Assembly (NCBI GenBank): GCA_905221615.1
Contig: CAJNDT010005873.1
Coordinates: 448,083-512,082, forward strand
Reading direction: 5' to 3'
Length of the DNA: 64,000 nt
Origin: Symbiodinium sp. CCMP2592
Lineage: Eukaryota; Sar; Dinophyceae; Suessiales; Symbiodiniaceae
Below, piece after piece: positions 22,506-32,377 of the stretch; within the stretch, counting starts at the first letter, position 1; every line of letters begins with the position of its first letter. Under the pieces are notes generated by a model. That model ran no database searches. It was not told the DNA's origin and was given only the letters and a program-made list of their open reading frames with translations. Position numbers and translations under genes: made by a program.

Positions 22506-22658
22506 GTTGGGTGGGGTGGGAGAAAAGGGTGTAGTCAAGGAGAGAGGCTGGGTGGGGTGGGTGAAGGGAGAAAAGGGTGTAGTCAAGGAGAGAGGGCCCG
22601 CCCCACCCGCCAGTCCCCCAGCCCATGCCTGCCTGCTTCCGCACGCCCAGCCTTCCCT

Positions 22659-23006
22659 GCGAGCCGCGACCGAGCAGAAAGCCTGTAAATACCGCGTTAA
22701 AACAACCGCCAGGGATCCCACACATCTGCGGGCAAAATCTGGCGGAAGTGATCCGCCACCGAGCAAAAAGCCTGTAAATACCGCATTAAACAGAGGGCCA
22801 GGGATTTCACACATCTGTTGGCAAAATCTGGCTCCAGATTTTGCCAACAGATGTGTGAAATCCCTGGCCCTCTGTTTAATGCGGTATTTACAGGCTTTTT
22901 GCTCGGTGGCGGATCAGTTCCGCCAGATTTTGCCCGCAGATGTGTGGGATCCCTGGCCGTTGTTTTAACGCGGTATTTACAGGCTTTCCGCTCGGTTGCG
23001 GCTCAC
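22659..23006. repeat. 173-bp-arm near-perfect palindrome
   Basis: Left arm 22659-22831 and right arm 22834-23006 are reverse complements around a 2-bp centre at 22832-22833, with only scattered mismatches and no indel across the arms. Each arm holds two roughly 110-bp repeats starting near CAAAATCTGG. It could extrude as a cruciform or give a long hairpin RNA. It sits in the leader of copy B. Confidence 0.85.
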
Positions 23007-24785
23007 TTCCGCCAGATTTTGCTAACAGATGCGGTGGTGGGCTGGGGTTGGGGCCTGGGGCCCGCAAGGGGTGTCCCATTAGGTTTTACAGTAGCAGTGC
23101 AATAGTAGTACAGAAGTACAGTAGTAAGAGGGTAGTAGTAAAGTGGTAGTACAGTAGGGGTACATTACGAGGGTGTGGGAGTACCTGGAGTTGTTTAGCG
23201 GGGTGTGGGCACGACCAAAATCCAAACCACGATCACTCCAAGATAGCACCACTCAAAGCCTTTCATGTTGAAAACTTTTTTCGTCCGGCCTACACTCCTG
23301 TACAGCAGTGCATTAGTATTGTAATAGTACAGTAGTAGGACAGTCGTAGAAGAGAAGTACAAAAAAATCAGTCGGCCCAACAAAGAACGCACTAATCATT
23401 AAGGCCACATTTTTTGATACAGGCCCGAATAAGCACAGGAAACACGCATCAACTAGTCAGAAGGACCCTCACATTAACCTGTATTAATGGGGTGATGCTA
23501 TTAGTCAATTTAAGTATTCGCATGCGCTTGGCATGTTGCTACTTGTTTGTGTTTGCTTGGTGACTGTTTTGTGCAAGTCTGTTGTTGTGTGTCTTGGCCC
23601 AAAACTTCTTTACACAAAACGAATGACAACGTCGCCTCCTGCTTGGAAGCAAAACAAGATATAGAAAACCTGGCTCAGTCTGGTCACGGATTTAGGAAAA
23701 GCAATCCACACTGGGGTGATTGAGCCGGGGACTGGCCATCCCCCCAGCCCCAACACCAGCACAGCCCAATTCCAAGACGCCAAATCGTGGCTCCAGCCAG
23801 CCCCCCAGCCGACCCCACCCCCCCGCACCCGACCCACCCCCTACTTTCGAGGGACACGCCTTGCGATTTGATGATTTTGCTATGGGGACAGGCACCGGAC
23901 ACCCCTTGCGAGCTGCGAGTTTTTAGACAGCCGTAGGGGGAGCCCTTGCGGTTCATGATTTGGGAACTTATTTTTAATACAAATCTGCGTGATTTGGGGA
24001 TCTGCGTTTCGTCACTACTAATTACGGTACTACTATTGTACTACTGCATTACTACTGTGCTATTACTTGTACTACTACTGTACGACACACCACTGCACCG
24101 CTCGAATCCATGTGGGGAAGGCATTTCAAAGGACACCTTAAACCCTTAGAATCAATCACAACCCCCAACTTAAATTGATAAACAATTTTAAAAACAAACA
24201 AAACAAATTTGTAGACGTAGAACAGCAGGAAGCCAGGTTGAACAGCAGGATGCCGTTTATCATTTGACGCAATCACAACCAAAAATGGTTAAATTGATGA
24301 AATAATAATTTCAAAAACAAATAAACAACAAATTTGTAGACGTACAACAGCAGGAAACCAGGTAGAACAACAGGAAGCCACTTGACTCAATCACAACCAA
24401 ATACTTATAATTCACAAAAATATAAACCTTAAAACCAAATAAAGACATTAAAAGACAAATAAAAACGTTAAAAGACTTTTAAAAACTTTTGAATACGAAA
24501 AAAAACTTTAAAATACAAATAAAATCGTTAAACGACTTTTAAAAACTTTTAAACACAGATAAAGCCAACCACATACAAAAATAAGATTTTGGGTTCCTTT
24601 CATATAAGCCTTGTTGATCTAAACCCTGTGGTTCTGGTTCGGCGCAAAGGGTTAAGGATGCTGAGGCGCCGGAAGCGTCCCGTCCATCTAGCACCCCCAA
24701 CGGGGGGGCACTGTGCACGCAGCTAAAGCCCTGAGATTAGCACCTGGAGGCTTCTAGCTTGCACAATACGGGGACTCTAGAGGCC
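23007..24785. other. rest of copy B leader; no gene seen
   Basis: Contains an inverted copy of the TACTAC module (about 23100-23350), unique-looking DNA (23350-24000), a short TACTAC array (24020-24090), and two similar AT-rich blocks with GTAGACGTA-ACAGCAGGAA-CCAGGT near 24210 and 24335. No convincing coding frame. Confidence 0.5.
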
Positions 24786-24999
24786 AAAAGAAAAATTTCT
24801 TGCCTCTCACTTTGAGCAGACTTGAGCCAAAATGGCTTTGAGCAGACTCGCGGGAAAGATAGAGATCTCCGATCTGCCATGTCAAAGAAATGAGGTTCAT
24901 GCAAGAAATGTTTTCCAAAAACCTCCGATGTAAAACACGGCAGCTTCACTGCCTGTCAAGTTTCCAAAAGAAAGAAAAGTCTGCAAGCAGAAAATGTTC
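24786..24999 (-). repeat. A1 repeat of copy B
   Basis: 214 bp at the 5' end of copy B, matching A2 (11253-11440) plus a 26-bp insert. The outer edge at 24999 is set by the A2/B1 junction at 11440/11441, where the same GAAAATGTTC ends. Confidence 0.85.
24824..24840 (-). other. dinoflagellate spliced-leader relic
   Basis: The minus strand reads AGCCATTTTGGCTCAAG, identical to the last 17 nt of the 22-nt dinoflagellate spliced leader; the leader's first bases are replaced. It is part of a 26-bp segment present in A1 but absent from A2, flanked by a repeated TCTGCTCAAAG. Leader relics in dinoflagellate DNA are known to arise when trans-spliced mRNA is reverse transcribed and reinserted. Here the relic is in sense orientation near the 5' end of the retroelement. 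Confidence 0.8.
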
Positions 25000-27900
25000 A
25001 TCTTCGGAGTTAACCTTAGCACATGCGTGCTTGCACGTAACTGCTGTCGGCACCGAAGTCGGCAACGACACACGTAACCCCAGATCCTTCATAGAAAGAT
25101 TGCAACACATGCGCCACAATGCTATGGGTCGGCTGCACAGGTCGCAGCTGATTCTATACCGCACTGCTGACAGGACCACACACAGATTAGCAAGGTTTTT
25201 TTTACCGAATCAGAAGCTGCGATTGCTGCACATCGCGCTTTTGAGGCCGCACGTGACTGTTGTCACCAGCTGTCTGCGCAAATACGCCAGAACATGGCAG
25301 CAAGCGCACCATCTGCTGCACTTCGCAGCTGGGCCTGAAACTTGCTGATGTCGCCAGCGACGTCGGCATCACTTGATGCTGCAACCTGCGCCCGCACAGA
25401 AAACACAGTGACGAGGTGACGAGATCACAACTCTACGAGCGGCACAACGCACGCACCAGAAGTGATGTGTCCACTGAAATGTAAGACCGCATGGTCAAGC
25501 TTTAAGCTTAAACAAAACACCCTGAAAGCAGGTGCAAAGCGCCTGCACCTATTCAGCGGGTACAATGCCCACAGCTGCGCAACACTTATGCAAATGGGTC
25601 ACGCACGGCCCGGCTGAGAGCAGCGTACCAACAGGCTAGAAGAGGAACAGAGTCACAGCCTTCCCCGAAGTTGCGACAGGTGGATAATATCGTTTGTTGT
25701 GCTTTGTGTTATGTTTGTTGTTTTTTTAGCCTGCTAATCAGCCCCAGGTCAGCCTGCAGAACCTGATGACCAGACTGCTAAGCAAAGGGTCAGCTCGCAA
25801 CAGCAAGCTGCAGAGCCTGTTGGTCAGACTCATAGGCGCAGCCTGCTAAACGCAGGACAGCCCTCGCAAGTGCTGCCAAGCAAATGTTCATCGCGCAGCA
25901 ACAAGCTGCAGAGCTTGCTGATCAGAATCCTAGGGGCAGCCTGCTAAACGCAGGACAGCCCTCGCAAGGCTTGCACCGCTCGGCACTGCTAAGCAAAGGG
26001 TCAGCGCGCAACAGCATGCTGCAGAGCCTGTTGATCAGAATCCTAGGGGCAGCCTGCTAAACGCGGGACAGCCCTCGCAAGACTTGCACCGCTCGGTGCT
26101 GCCAAGCAAATTGCCAGCTCGCAGCAGCAAGCTGCAGAGCTTGCTGATCAGAATCCTAGGGGCAGCCTGCTAAACGCGGGACAGCCCTCGCAAGTCTTGC
26201 ACCGCTCGGTGCTGCCAAGCAAATTGCCAGCTCACAGCAGCAAGCTGCAGAGCTTGCTGATCAGAATCCTAGGGGCAGCCTGCTAAACGCGGGACACCCC
26301 TCGCAAGTCTTGCACCGCTCGGTGCTGCCAGGCAAATTGCCAGCTCGCAGCAGCAAGCTGCAGAGCTTGCTGATCAGAATCCTAGGGGCAGCCTGCTAAA
26401 CGCAGGACAGTCCTGTCTGTACCGCTCGGTACTGTTATGAAGCAACCTGCCAACAAGCAGCCAGCAAGCTGCGGAGGCTGCTGACCAGACGCACAAGTGT
26501 GCGATGTTGCCTGTTTGCGAAACAATACATGAACAGATAAAGCGCGCAGGCCGGCAGTAGACGCAGTGACGCGGAGCCCGGTCGGCTGATGCTGTGCGGC
26601 ACTGCTGTTATCACCCCCAGCGGCCTTCGATCCATCAGCTGGGATTGCGGCAAGTACGCACTCGGAAACTGGATCTGCGACACATCTCGCAGCTGACTGG
26701 CGCTGCCCACGAGAGCCTGATCCCAGCTGAACACATACGTCTATGCCCCAGGATGGCAACAAAGGCATGACTCCGCGCCGCAAGAGGCCACGGATCCAAC
26801 ACACAGAATTGCGGTAGGTGTGCAAATAGGAACCAGGATTTCCTGCGCATCTCCCAGCTGGCGCTGCACTCCACACTGCTGTCACCCCCGCTGCGAGCAA
26901 GGTTCCGTGCAACCCTGCGTGTTTTGGACTGGATGCACAATCAGAGGATGCACGTCCTGCAGCTGGCACAGCACGCCACTGTTGTCGCCACAAGGCTCGG
27001 GTTTACACCCCATTGCGGTCGCAACCGCGGCCAGCGTGGCTCCACGGGATGAGCCTTCCAAGGCAATAATCGCAAATGCATGAGAAGAAGCTTGAATCTG
27101 CTGCGTATCTCGCGACTGACGCACGAGCCACTGACTGCTGTCGGCACCGCTGCGCACCCAGGATTCCAGTCCATGTGCAACCAGCCGCTGGGACCTGCTG
27201 CACAACTCGCAGATGACACCACCACTGAAGCGTGGCTCCAGCTCGCGCTACTGCCACGTCAGACTGATGACCAACATCCGACCCATCGGCACTGGCGGGT
27301 GCCTCAGCATACAAAGCTCGGCCAAAAAGGGGTCCTGTTTGACGGAGGGACCTTTGGCTTTTTTTTTATTCTGCAAAAAACCGACAAATTGGGGTTGGGG
27401 GAGGCATTGGCTACCTGCTCACACGGGCTCAGGAGTGGGACATCTATGACCATTGATCCTTCACCCAGGGTTGCAGCTGACGCGCAAGAAGAAGCTTGGA
27501 TACGCTGCACGTCTTGCAGCTGCACCGGTTTTACCCCAGCTAGCAAAAATCCATCACATGTAACCACAGATGCATAACCCAGGAATGCAACAATTACGAC
27601 TCAGAAGCTTGCACCTGCTGCTCATCTCACGCCTTACGCTGCACTCCATTGCTGCCGCCCCGCTGCAGGCATGGCTCCAGGTGAACGCGAACTCTGCACC
27701 AAGGCCGCAGCAAAATTTGCACAGTTGCAGCTGATGGTTGCACTCAACGGTTGGTACCGCCGCTGCACGTTTGACCCCGAATGATCGCGATTCTTCACCC
27801 AGAGAAACAGCAAATGCGCCATCAGAAAGTTGGACCTGCACCATCTCGCTTCTGATGCTGCGCCACCGTGTTGTCACCACTACTTGCGACATATTGCGAC

Positions 27901-30900
27901 TACCGCACGCTCAGAAGCATCTCGCAGCTGGCGCTACGACTGTGCTAAGCCGCTCAGCAAGATGCCAGCTCGCATCAGCGAGCTGCAGAGCCCGCTAATC
28001 AGCCCCAAGCGTGCAGCCTGCTTAGCGCAGGACCGCCCTGGCCTTGCTTGTACCGCTTGGCCCTGGTATGAAGCAACCTGCCAACCAGCAGCTATAGCAA
28101 GCTGCAGAGCTGATCAGACCCACAAGTATAGCCTGTATGCGAAGCAATGCACGGAAGAGACAAAGCGCACAGGCCGGCGCTAAGTGGAGTGACACAGAGC
28201 ACGGTCAGCTTATCCTGTACGGCACTGCTGTAGTCACACCAAGTGGCCTTGTTCCCACCATCCGGGATTGCAGCAAGAGTACAGGAGAAATTTGGATCTG
28301 CCACAATCTAGCAGCTAGCAGATGGCTGGCGATGCACACGAACGCATGACCCAAGCTGAACATATCCCTAGGCCCTAGCAGCCAGTATGACAGCAAAGGC
28401 ATGTCCGAAGTGGCCACGGAGCCACGGATCCATAATCCAGGATTCCGGCAGATGTGCAACTGCCATCTGGGATCTGATGGGTACCTCGCAGCAGGCGCCG
28501 CGTTCCGCACTGCTGTCGCCACCGCTCCGAGCATGGTGCCATGTAACCCTGGATTCTTTAGCAGGGCTGCAGCAGACGCGCACAATCAGAGGTTGCACGT
28601 CTTGCAGCTGGTACGGCCTACCGCTGTTTTAGCCACCATGTTCGGGTTTATCTCTGATGAACCCCATGCCATGGCCCTATGTAAGCCCAGATTCAAACCC
28701 GGCAACAAACCCGCAGTGAAAGGCTTGGAGATACTCCACTGCAGTAGCAAACGCGCACTCGGAAGCTTGGATGCTTCAAATCTGGAAACAGATGGTCCCG
28801 TGGCCCCGGGCCATCACCCAGGACTGCCGCAGATGTGCCGCCCACAGCTGGCACCTGCTGCGCATCTCACCAGCTGACGCTGCATCCCCGTGCTGGCACC
28901 AGCACTGCAGCGTACTCCATGGGAACGGGCTACGAATCAGCCTGATGACCAACATCCTTCCTAGCGGAACTGGTAGTTTTTCGCAATATACAAATCTTGG
29001 CCACACAACTTTGTTGCGTACTGTGTAAAAACAGGCAAATTGGGGGTAGGGAAGGTCTTGGGCTTCAAAGAGCTTCACTTGACCTGTTGACACGGGCTTG
29101 GGAGTGGAAATGCTGCATTATACCAAGTGCCGCCAGCAAGGCGCACATCGGCTCCCCGCAATATGACCATTGATCCTTCACCCAAGGTTGCAGGAAATGC
29201 GCGATCACAAGCTTGGATCGCAGCTGGTACGGCACACCACTGTTGTCGCCGCACAGAACCAGCAGGAGCAACAACCGATTCATCACCCTGATGCTGCACG
29301 CCATTGCTGCCGCTGCCGCTGAAAGCAAAGCTCCACGTGACTGCAAATCCTGCACCAGGGCAGCAGCAAATGTGCACAACTTCAGAAGCTTGGATCTGCT
29401 GCACATTTCGCAGCTGATGCTACTCTCAACGGGCCATCGCTGCGAACATAGCGCCAAGGGATCGCGAGTCCTTCGCCCTGGGTTGCAGCAAATGCGCAAA
29501 CAGAATTTTGGATCTGCTCCAGATCTCGCTGCTAATGCTGCGCCACTATTGTCACTACTAGGACTACTATCACTAGGAGCATGGTCCCAGGTGTGGCCTA
29601 GCATCCATCACCCAGGATTACACAACAAATGCGTGCTCAGAAGCTTGGATCTGCTGTACATCCCGTGGCTGACGCTGCAGTGGTCCCCACAAGTGAGGCC
29701 GGGTCCATCACCCAGGATTGCGACATGTTGCGCCTAACGCGGACTTAGAAACATTCCGAGTGTCTCGAAGAACTGAGACTAGGGCTGGGTCAAGGGTTGA
29801 GGTGTTTTCGGGTTTAGGGCTTGGGGGTTTCAGGGTGTAGGGGTTCAAGTCTCACATCTCGCAGCTGGTGCTGCATGCCACTGCTGTCGTCGGCCAGAAC
29901 CGGCATGGCCCCAGCTGAACGCAGATCCCTCACCCAGGTCGGTAGCAAAGGCAAAACCACGTATCACGATGAATGTCACTACCCTACAGCATGTGTGTTT
30001 GTATTGAAGGCGGCAGCGCCCCAGAACACGCCCATTATACTGAACGCGGAACGACGCTCAACAACGCACGGCGCATGGCCCATCAGCGGAGCCGGACCGA
30101 CATACTTGTCGGTTTCGGCAAAGGCCTCGCCAAGGAAGCAACTCAGGCATGTCAATATGACATAGCCATAGCGCCGAGGTCCTTCTTGCGCGAGCCCCGC
30201 AACCTACGATGATGCGAAATGCCAGCTAGCGGAAAAGCACAGTAGAGCAGAAGCGCTCCGACCGTCGCAATGCCCAGGCGGCCTGAGCCCTGCAGACTGT
30301 GAAGCGCCCACACCCGCACAAGACATGAGCCAATCTGATTTCAGGAAATGCACCACAAGAGCTTGGATTTGCTGCCCTTCTTGCAGCTGCTTCTGTACTG
30401 CACTGCTGTTGCCGCAAAGTCGGCATCACCACATGCGACCACGAACCCGTGACCAGGATTGCAGTAGAAGCCAGATCAGATACTTGGATTTGCAGAACAC
30501 GGCGGATCCATCACAAAAAACAGGCAGCAAGTCCACCGGAATCACCGGAAGCCTGGGTTAGCTGGACATCTCACGGCTGATCCTGTAAAGCACTGCTGTC
30601 GCCTGCATCACATGGCACGGCATCACGCCGCCATGTTGTCGTGATCGTCACTGACCCGTCAACCCAGCAAAAGGCTGAGCAGAAGAAAGGTCTGTTGCAC
30701 CGCACAGAACTGGGCCTGCACCACGATGTTGTCGCCACCGCGGTAACAGTCGGCATTACTCGTGTGACCACTGCTCAATAACCGAGGTTTGTAGCCATTG
30801 CAAAGCACAAGCTGGGGTCTGCTGGACCTTACGGTACACGCCACAGCTATCGCCACATCAAGCCCCCAGCGCCTCAAGTGGCTACAGCTCCGTCAAGCAA

Positions 30901-31432
30901 GACTGCGGCAAATGCCCACAGGAAGCTTAGATCTGCCGCACATCTAGCATCAGATCCACTACCGCACTGCTGTCGCCGTCCGAATCGGCCGCACCCATGC
31001 AACCACTGAGCAAGCACCCAGAATCGCAGCAAAAAAACGCACAAGAAGTTTTGTGTCTCACACAACTCGAAGCTCATACTGCATGTAGCTGCACGTAGCT
31101 GATATTGCCATCAAGAATCGGCACAACCTCCAAGTGTCCACCGATCTAGCACCCATGACTGCAGCAAATGCACGACATGAAGCTTGGGGCCACTGTCCTT
31201 TCGCAGCAGATCCTGTACCTCACTGCTGCCGTCACAGTATGAACATCAGTCCATGCGACCACACCAAGCCATCCGCCGGCAACAGCCAGCGCGCACAGCC
31301 TAACCGCAAAGCCTAGCGCTAGATGATGAGATGCTACCGTCATGGAAAGATGCCCAAACGTGAAATGCGAAAGCAAGCAAAACGCTGAAAATTTTCCAAC
31401 GCATGCCTATTGCAATACCTCTAGGCCAGCAT
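25000..31432. other. interior of X, right arm: degenerate satellite-like DNA
   Basis: Filled largely by a degenerate module of roughly 110-230 bp with recurring words AGAAGCTTGGATCTGCTGCACATCTC, CAGCTGATGCTGCAC and CATCACCCAGGATTGCAGCAAATGCGC in that order (for example near 27090, 27490, 29385, 29505, 29646, 30345, 30925). Long frames here change reading with the repeat and look like by-products. A 113-bp tandem array lies at 25790-26440. No protein gene is recognised. Confidence 0.55.
25790..26440 (+). repeat. 113-bp tandem repeat array
   Basis: The word GCCTGCTAAACGC starts at 25841, 25939, 26052, 26165, 26278 and 26391: one 98-bp step, then four exact 113-bp steps. Units share CAGCAGCAAGCTGCAGAGC and CAGAATCCTAGGGGCAG. 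A diverged unit lies near 28010-28110. Confidence 0.9.
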
Positions 31433-31591
31433 GTGAAAAAACGTAAAGCTCCCACATGTCTGCGGCAACAACATGTGTGAAGCTACTGCTGAGCAAAGCG
31501 GCTTTAGCAGTGTAAAATCACCAAGCATTCAAACGTACATGAAGCGTTATAGCTCTGTTGTAAACACGTTTGAGTAAACACAAATACCGTT
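31433..31591 (+). repeat. right end repeat of X, long copy
   Basis: 159-bp copy of 8047-8205. Directly after its final GTT the copy A gag coding resumes at 31592. Confidence 0.85.
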
Positions 31592-31990
31592 TGATGGCTG
31601 AAGCTCCCCTGAAATGGAGACCCCGACCAAACGCCCCTGCTGCTCAAGCATCCTGGCCGCTCGCTCAGCCATCGGCATTTTACGGACCTGCCCTTCAGGA
31701 GCATCCGCACTTACCTGATCCTTCAAAGCCTGTATGACATATGTGGTTGCTTCAAAGTGCAAATCACGCAGTTGCGCAACACGGCCTATGGGAGCTGCAG
31801 CCCCGAACAGCTGCGTTGCTAGCTGTTGGTACTGCTCCTGAGTGGGTTCCGACCTCGGCGTTCCGATAGCGAATGCCAACTGCCTGAAGGTGCGTATGCT
31901 CTGCGCTGACAAAGACGTGTAAAGACTCCCATCCGGAGTAACCTCCAGGCACCTCTGCCTCAGTGCAGCCTCCGAAGCAATCAAGGCCAT
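31592..31990 (-). pseudogene. gag N-terminal part, YR element A
   Basis: 133 codons from an ATG at 31990. The protein starts MALIASEAALRQRCLEV, matching copy C and copy B gag starts, and ends at GELQPS, where copy C reads DELEPS. Past 31592 the frame enters the X repeat and soon stops. Its continuation is 7746-6739, with the junction codon AAC restored exactly once X is removed. Confidence 0.85.
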
Positions 31991-32377
31991 CTTTCTACGA
32001 TAGGTCTCTAGTTGCTAGCTTGCGAGCTGTCACTGCACACTTCCATGTTATGCGCTAACATCAGCAGCGCTATCCATTCTAAAGTTGCAATGTATTTCAG
32101 CTGATCTCTGATCGACCCCTCCCGTCACTCGGTTCATGAGCCATCATTGCGCTCGGGTCGCGATGCTCACTTGCTGCAATGCACCACCGGGGACATCTCA
32201 CCCAGAGCATGCGCAAGGAAAACGACCACCTGGGAAACTTCACCAGCGCACGCTGCTCAGAATTTTCCTTTCCGGGAGCGGGTCACCGTCTGAAACGAAA
32301 CTGACAAGGCTTTATATCATTCCCCAGCGCCCTCGCTCGGAGCTTTGCATGCTTGGGTCCGACTACCCTGCCACAGG

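Larger units (their letters stand above)
10909..24999 (-). mobile_element. YR (DIRS/PAT-like) retroelement copy B, with split direct repeats
   Basis: Boundaries come from split direct repeats. In sense direction (right to left): A1 24999-24786, non-coding leader 24785-19513, YR, gag, pol 15408-11761, B1 11755-11441, A2 11440-11253, B2 about 11225-10909. The A1-ORFs-B1-A2-B2 plan is that of PAT/Ngaro-type YR retroelements, which use a circular intermediate and leave no target duplication. The flanks join as ...CCAAGAGCC and ATCTTCGGAG... inside X. Pol is intact over 1215 residues; YR and gag have frameshifts. The 5.3-kb leader is unusually long and made of low-complexity and inverted-repeat DNA. 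Confidence 0.85.
7747..31591. mobile_element. tandem insertion of unknown element X (short + long copies)
   Basis: Two units sit head to tail inside the copy A gag: a 459-bp unit (7747-8205) and a long unit (8206-31591, about 9.3 kb once nested copy B is removed). Both start with the same 170 bp and end with the same 159 bp. GTT occurs at all three junctions (7744-7746, 8203-8205, 31589-31591), fitting either a 3-bp target duplication or a shared terminus. Near the ends there is an imperfect subterminal inverted motif (GCTACAGCCGCTTT versus its reverse complement near 8106-8121 and 31492-31507). No protein gene of X is recognised, so the short copy looks like an internally deleted derivative and the class is unknown. 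Confidence 0.7.

Noticed and set aside
22296-22847. 183-residue minus-strand frame with Pro/Ser/Gln repeats
   Set aside because: It is a translation of the GGGGCTG tract and the palindrome arm.
22740-23040. tRNA or other structured RNA gene in the palindrome
   Set aside because: Pairing is explained by the inverted duplication; no A/B box or cloverleaf pattern is seen.
25741-26440. Possible CRISPR array (regular spacing)
   Set aside because: Units are contiguous 113-bp tandem repeats without unique spacers, in a eukaryotic genome.
26382-26993. 203-residue minus-strand frame and similar frames in 25000-31400
   Set aside because: They follow degenerate repeat modules, occur in several frames at once and show no motif; lack of stops reflects GC-rich repeat composition.
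7747-31591. CACTA-type DNA transposon, suggested by the CAC start and 3-bp GTT at junctions
   Set aside because: The other end is not the reverse complement of the left end, and no CACTA transposase is present.
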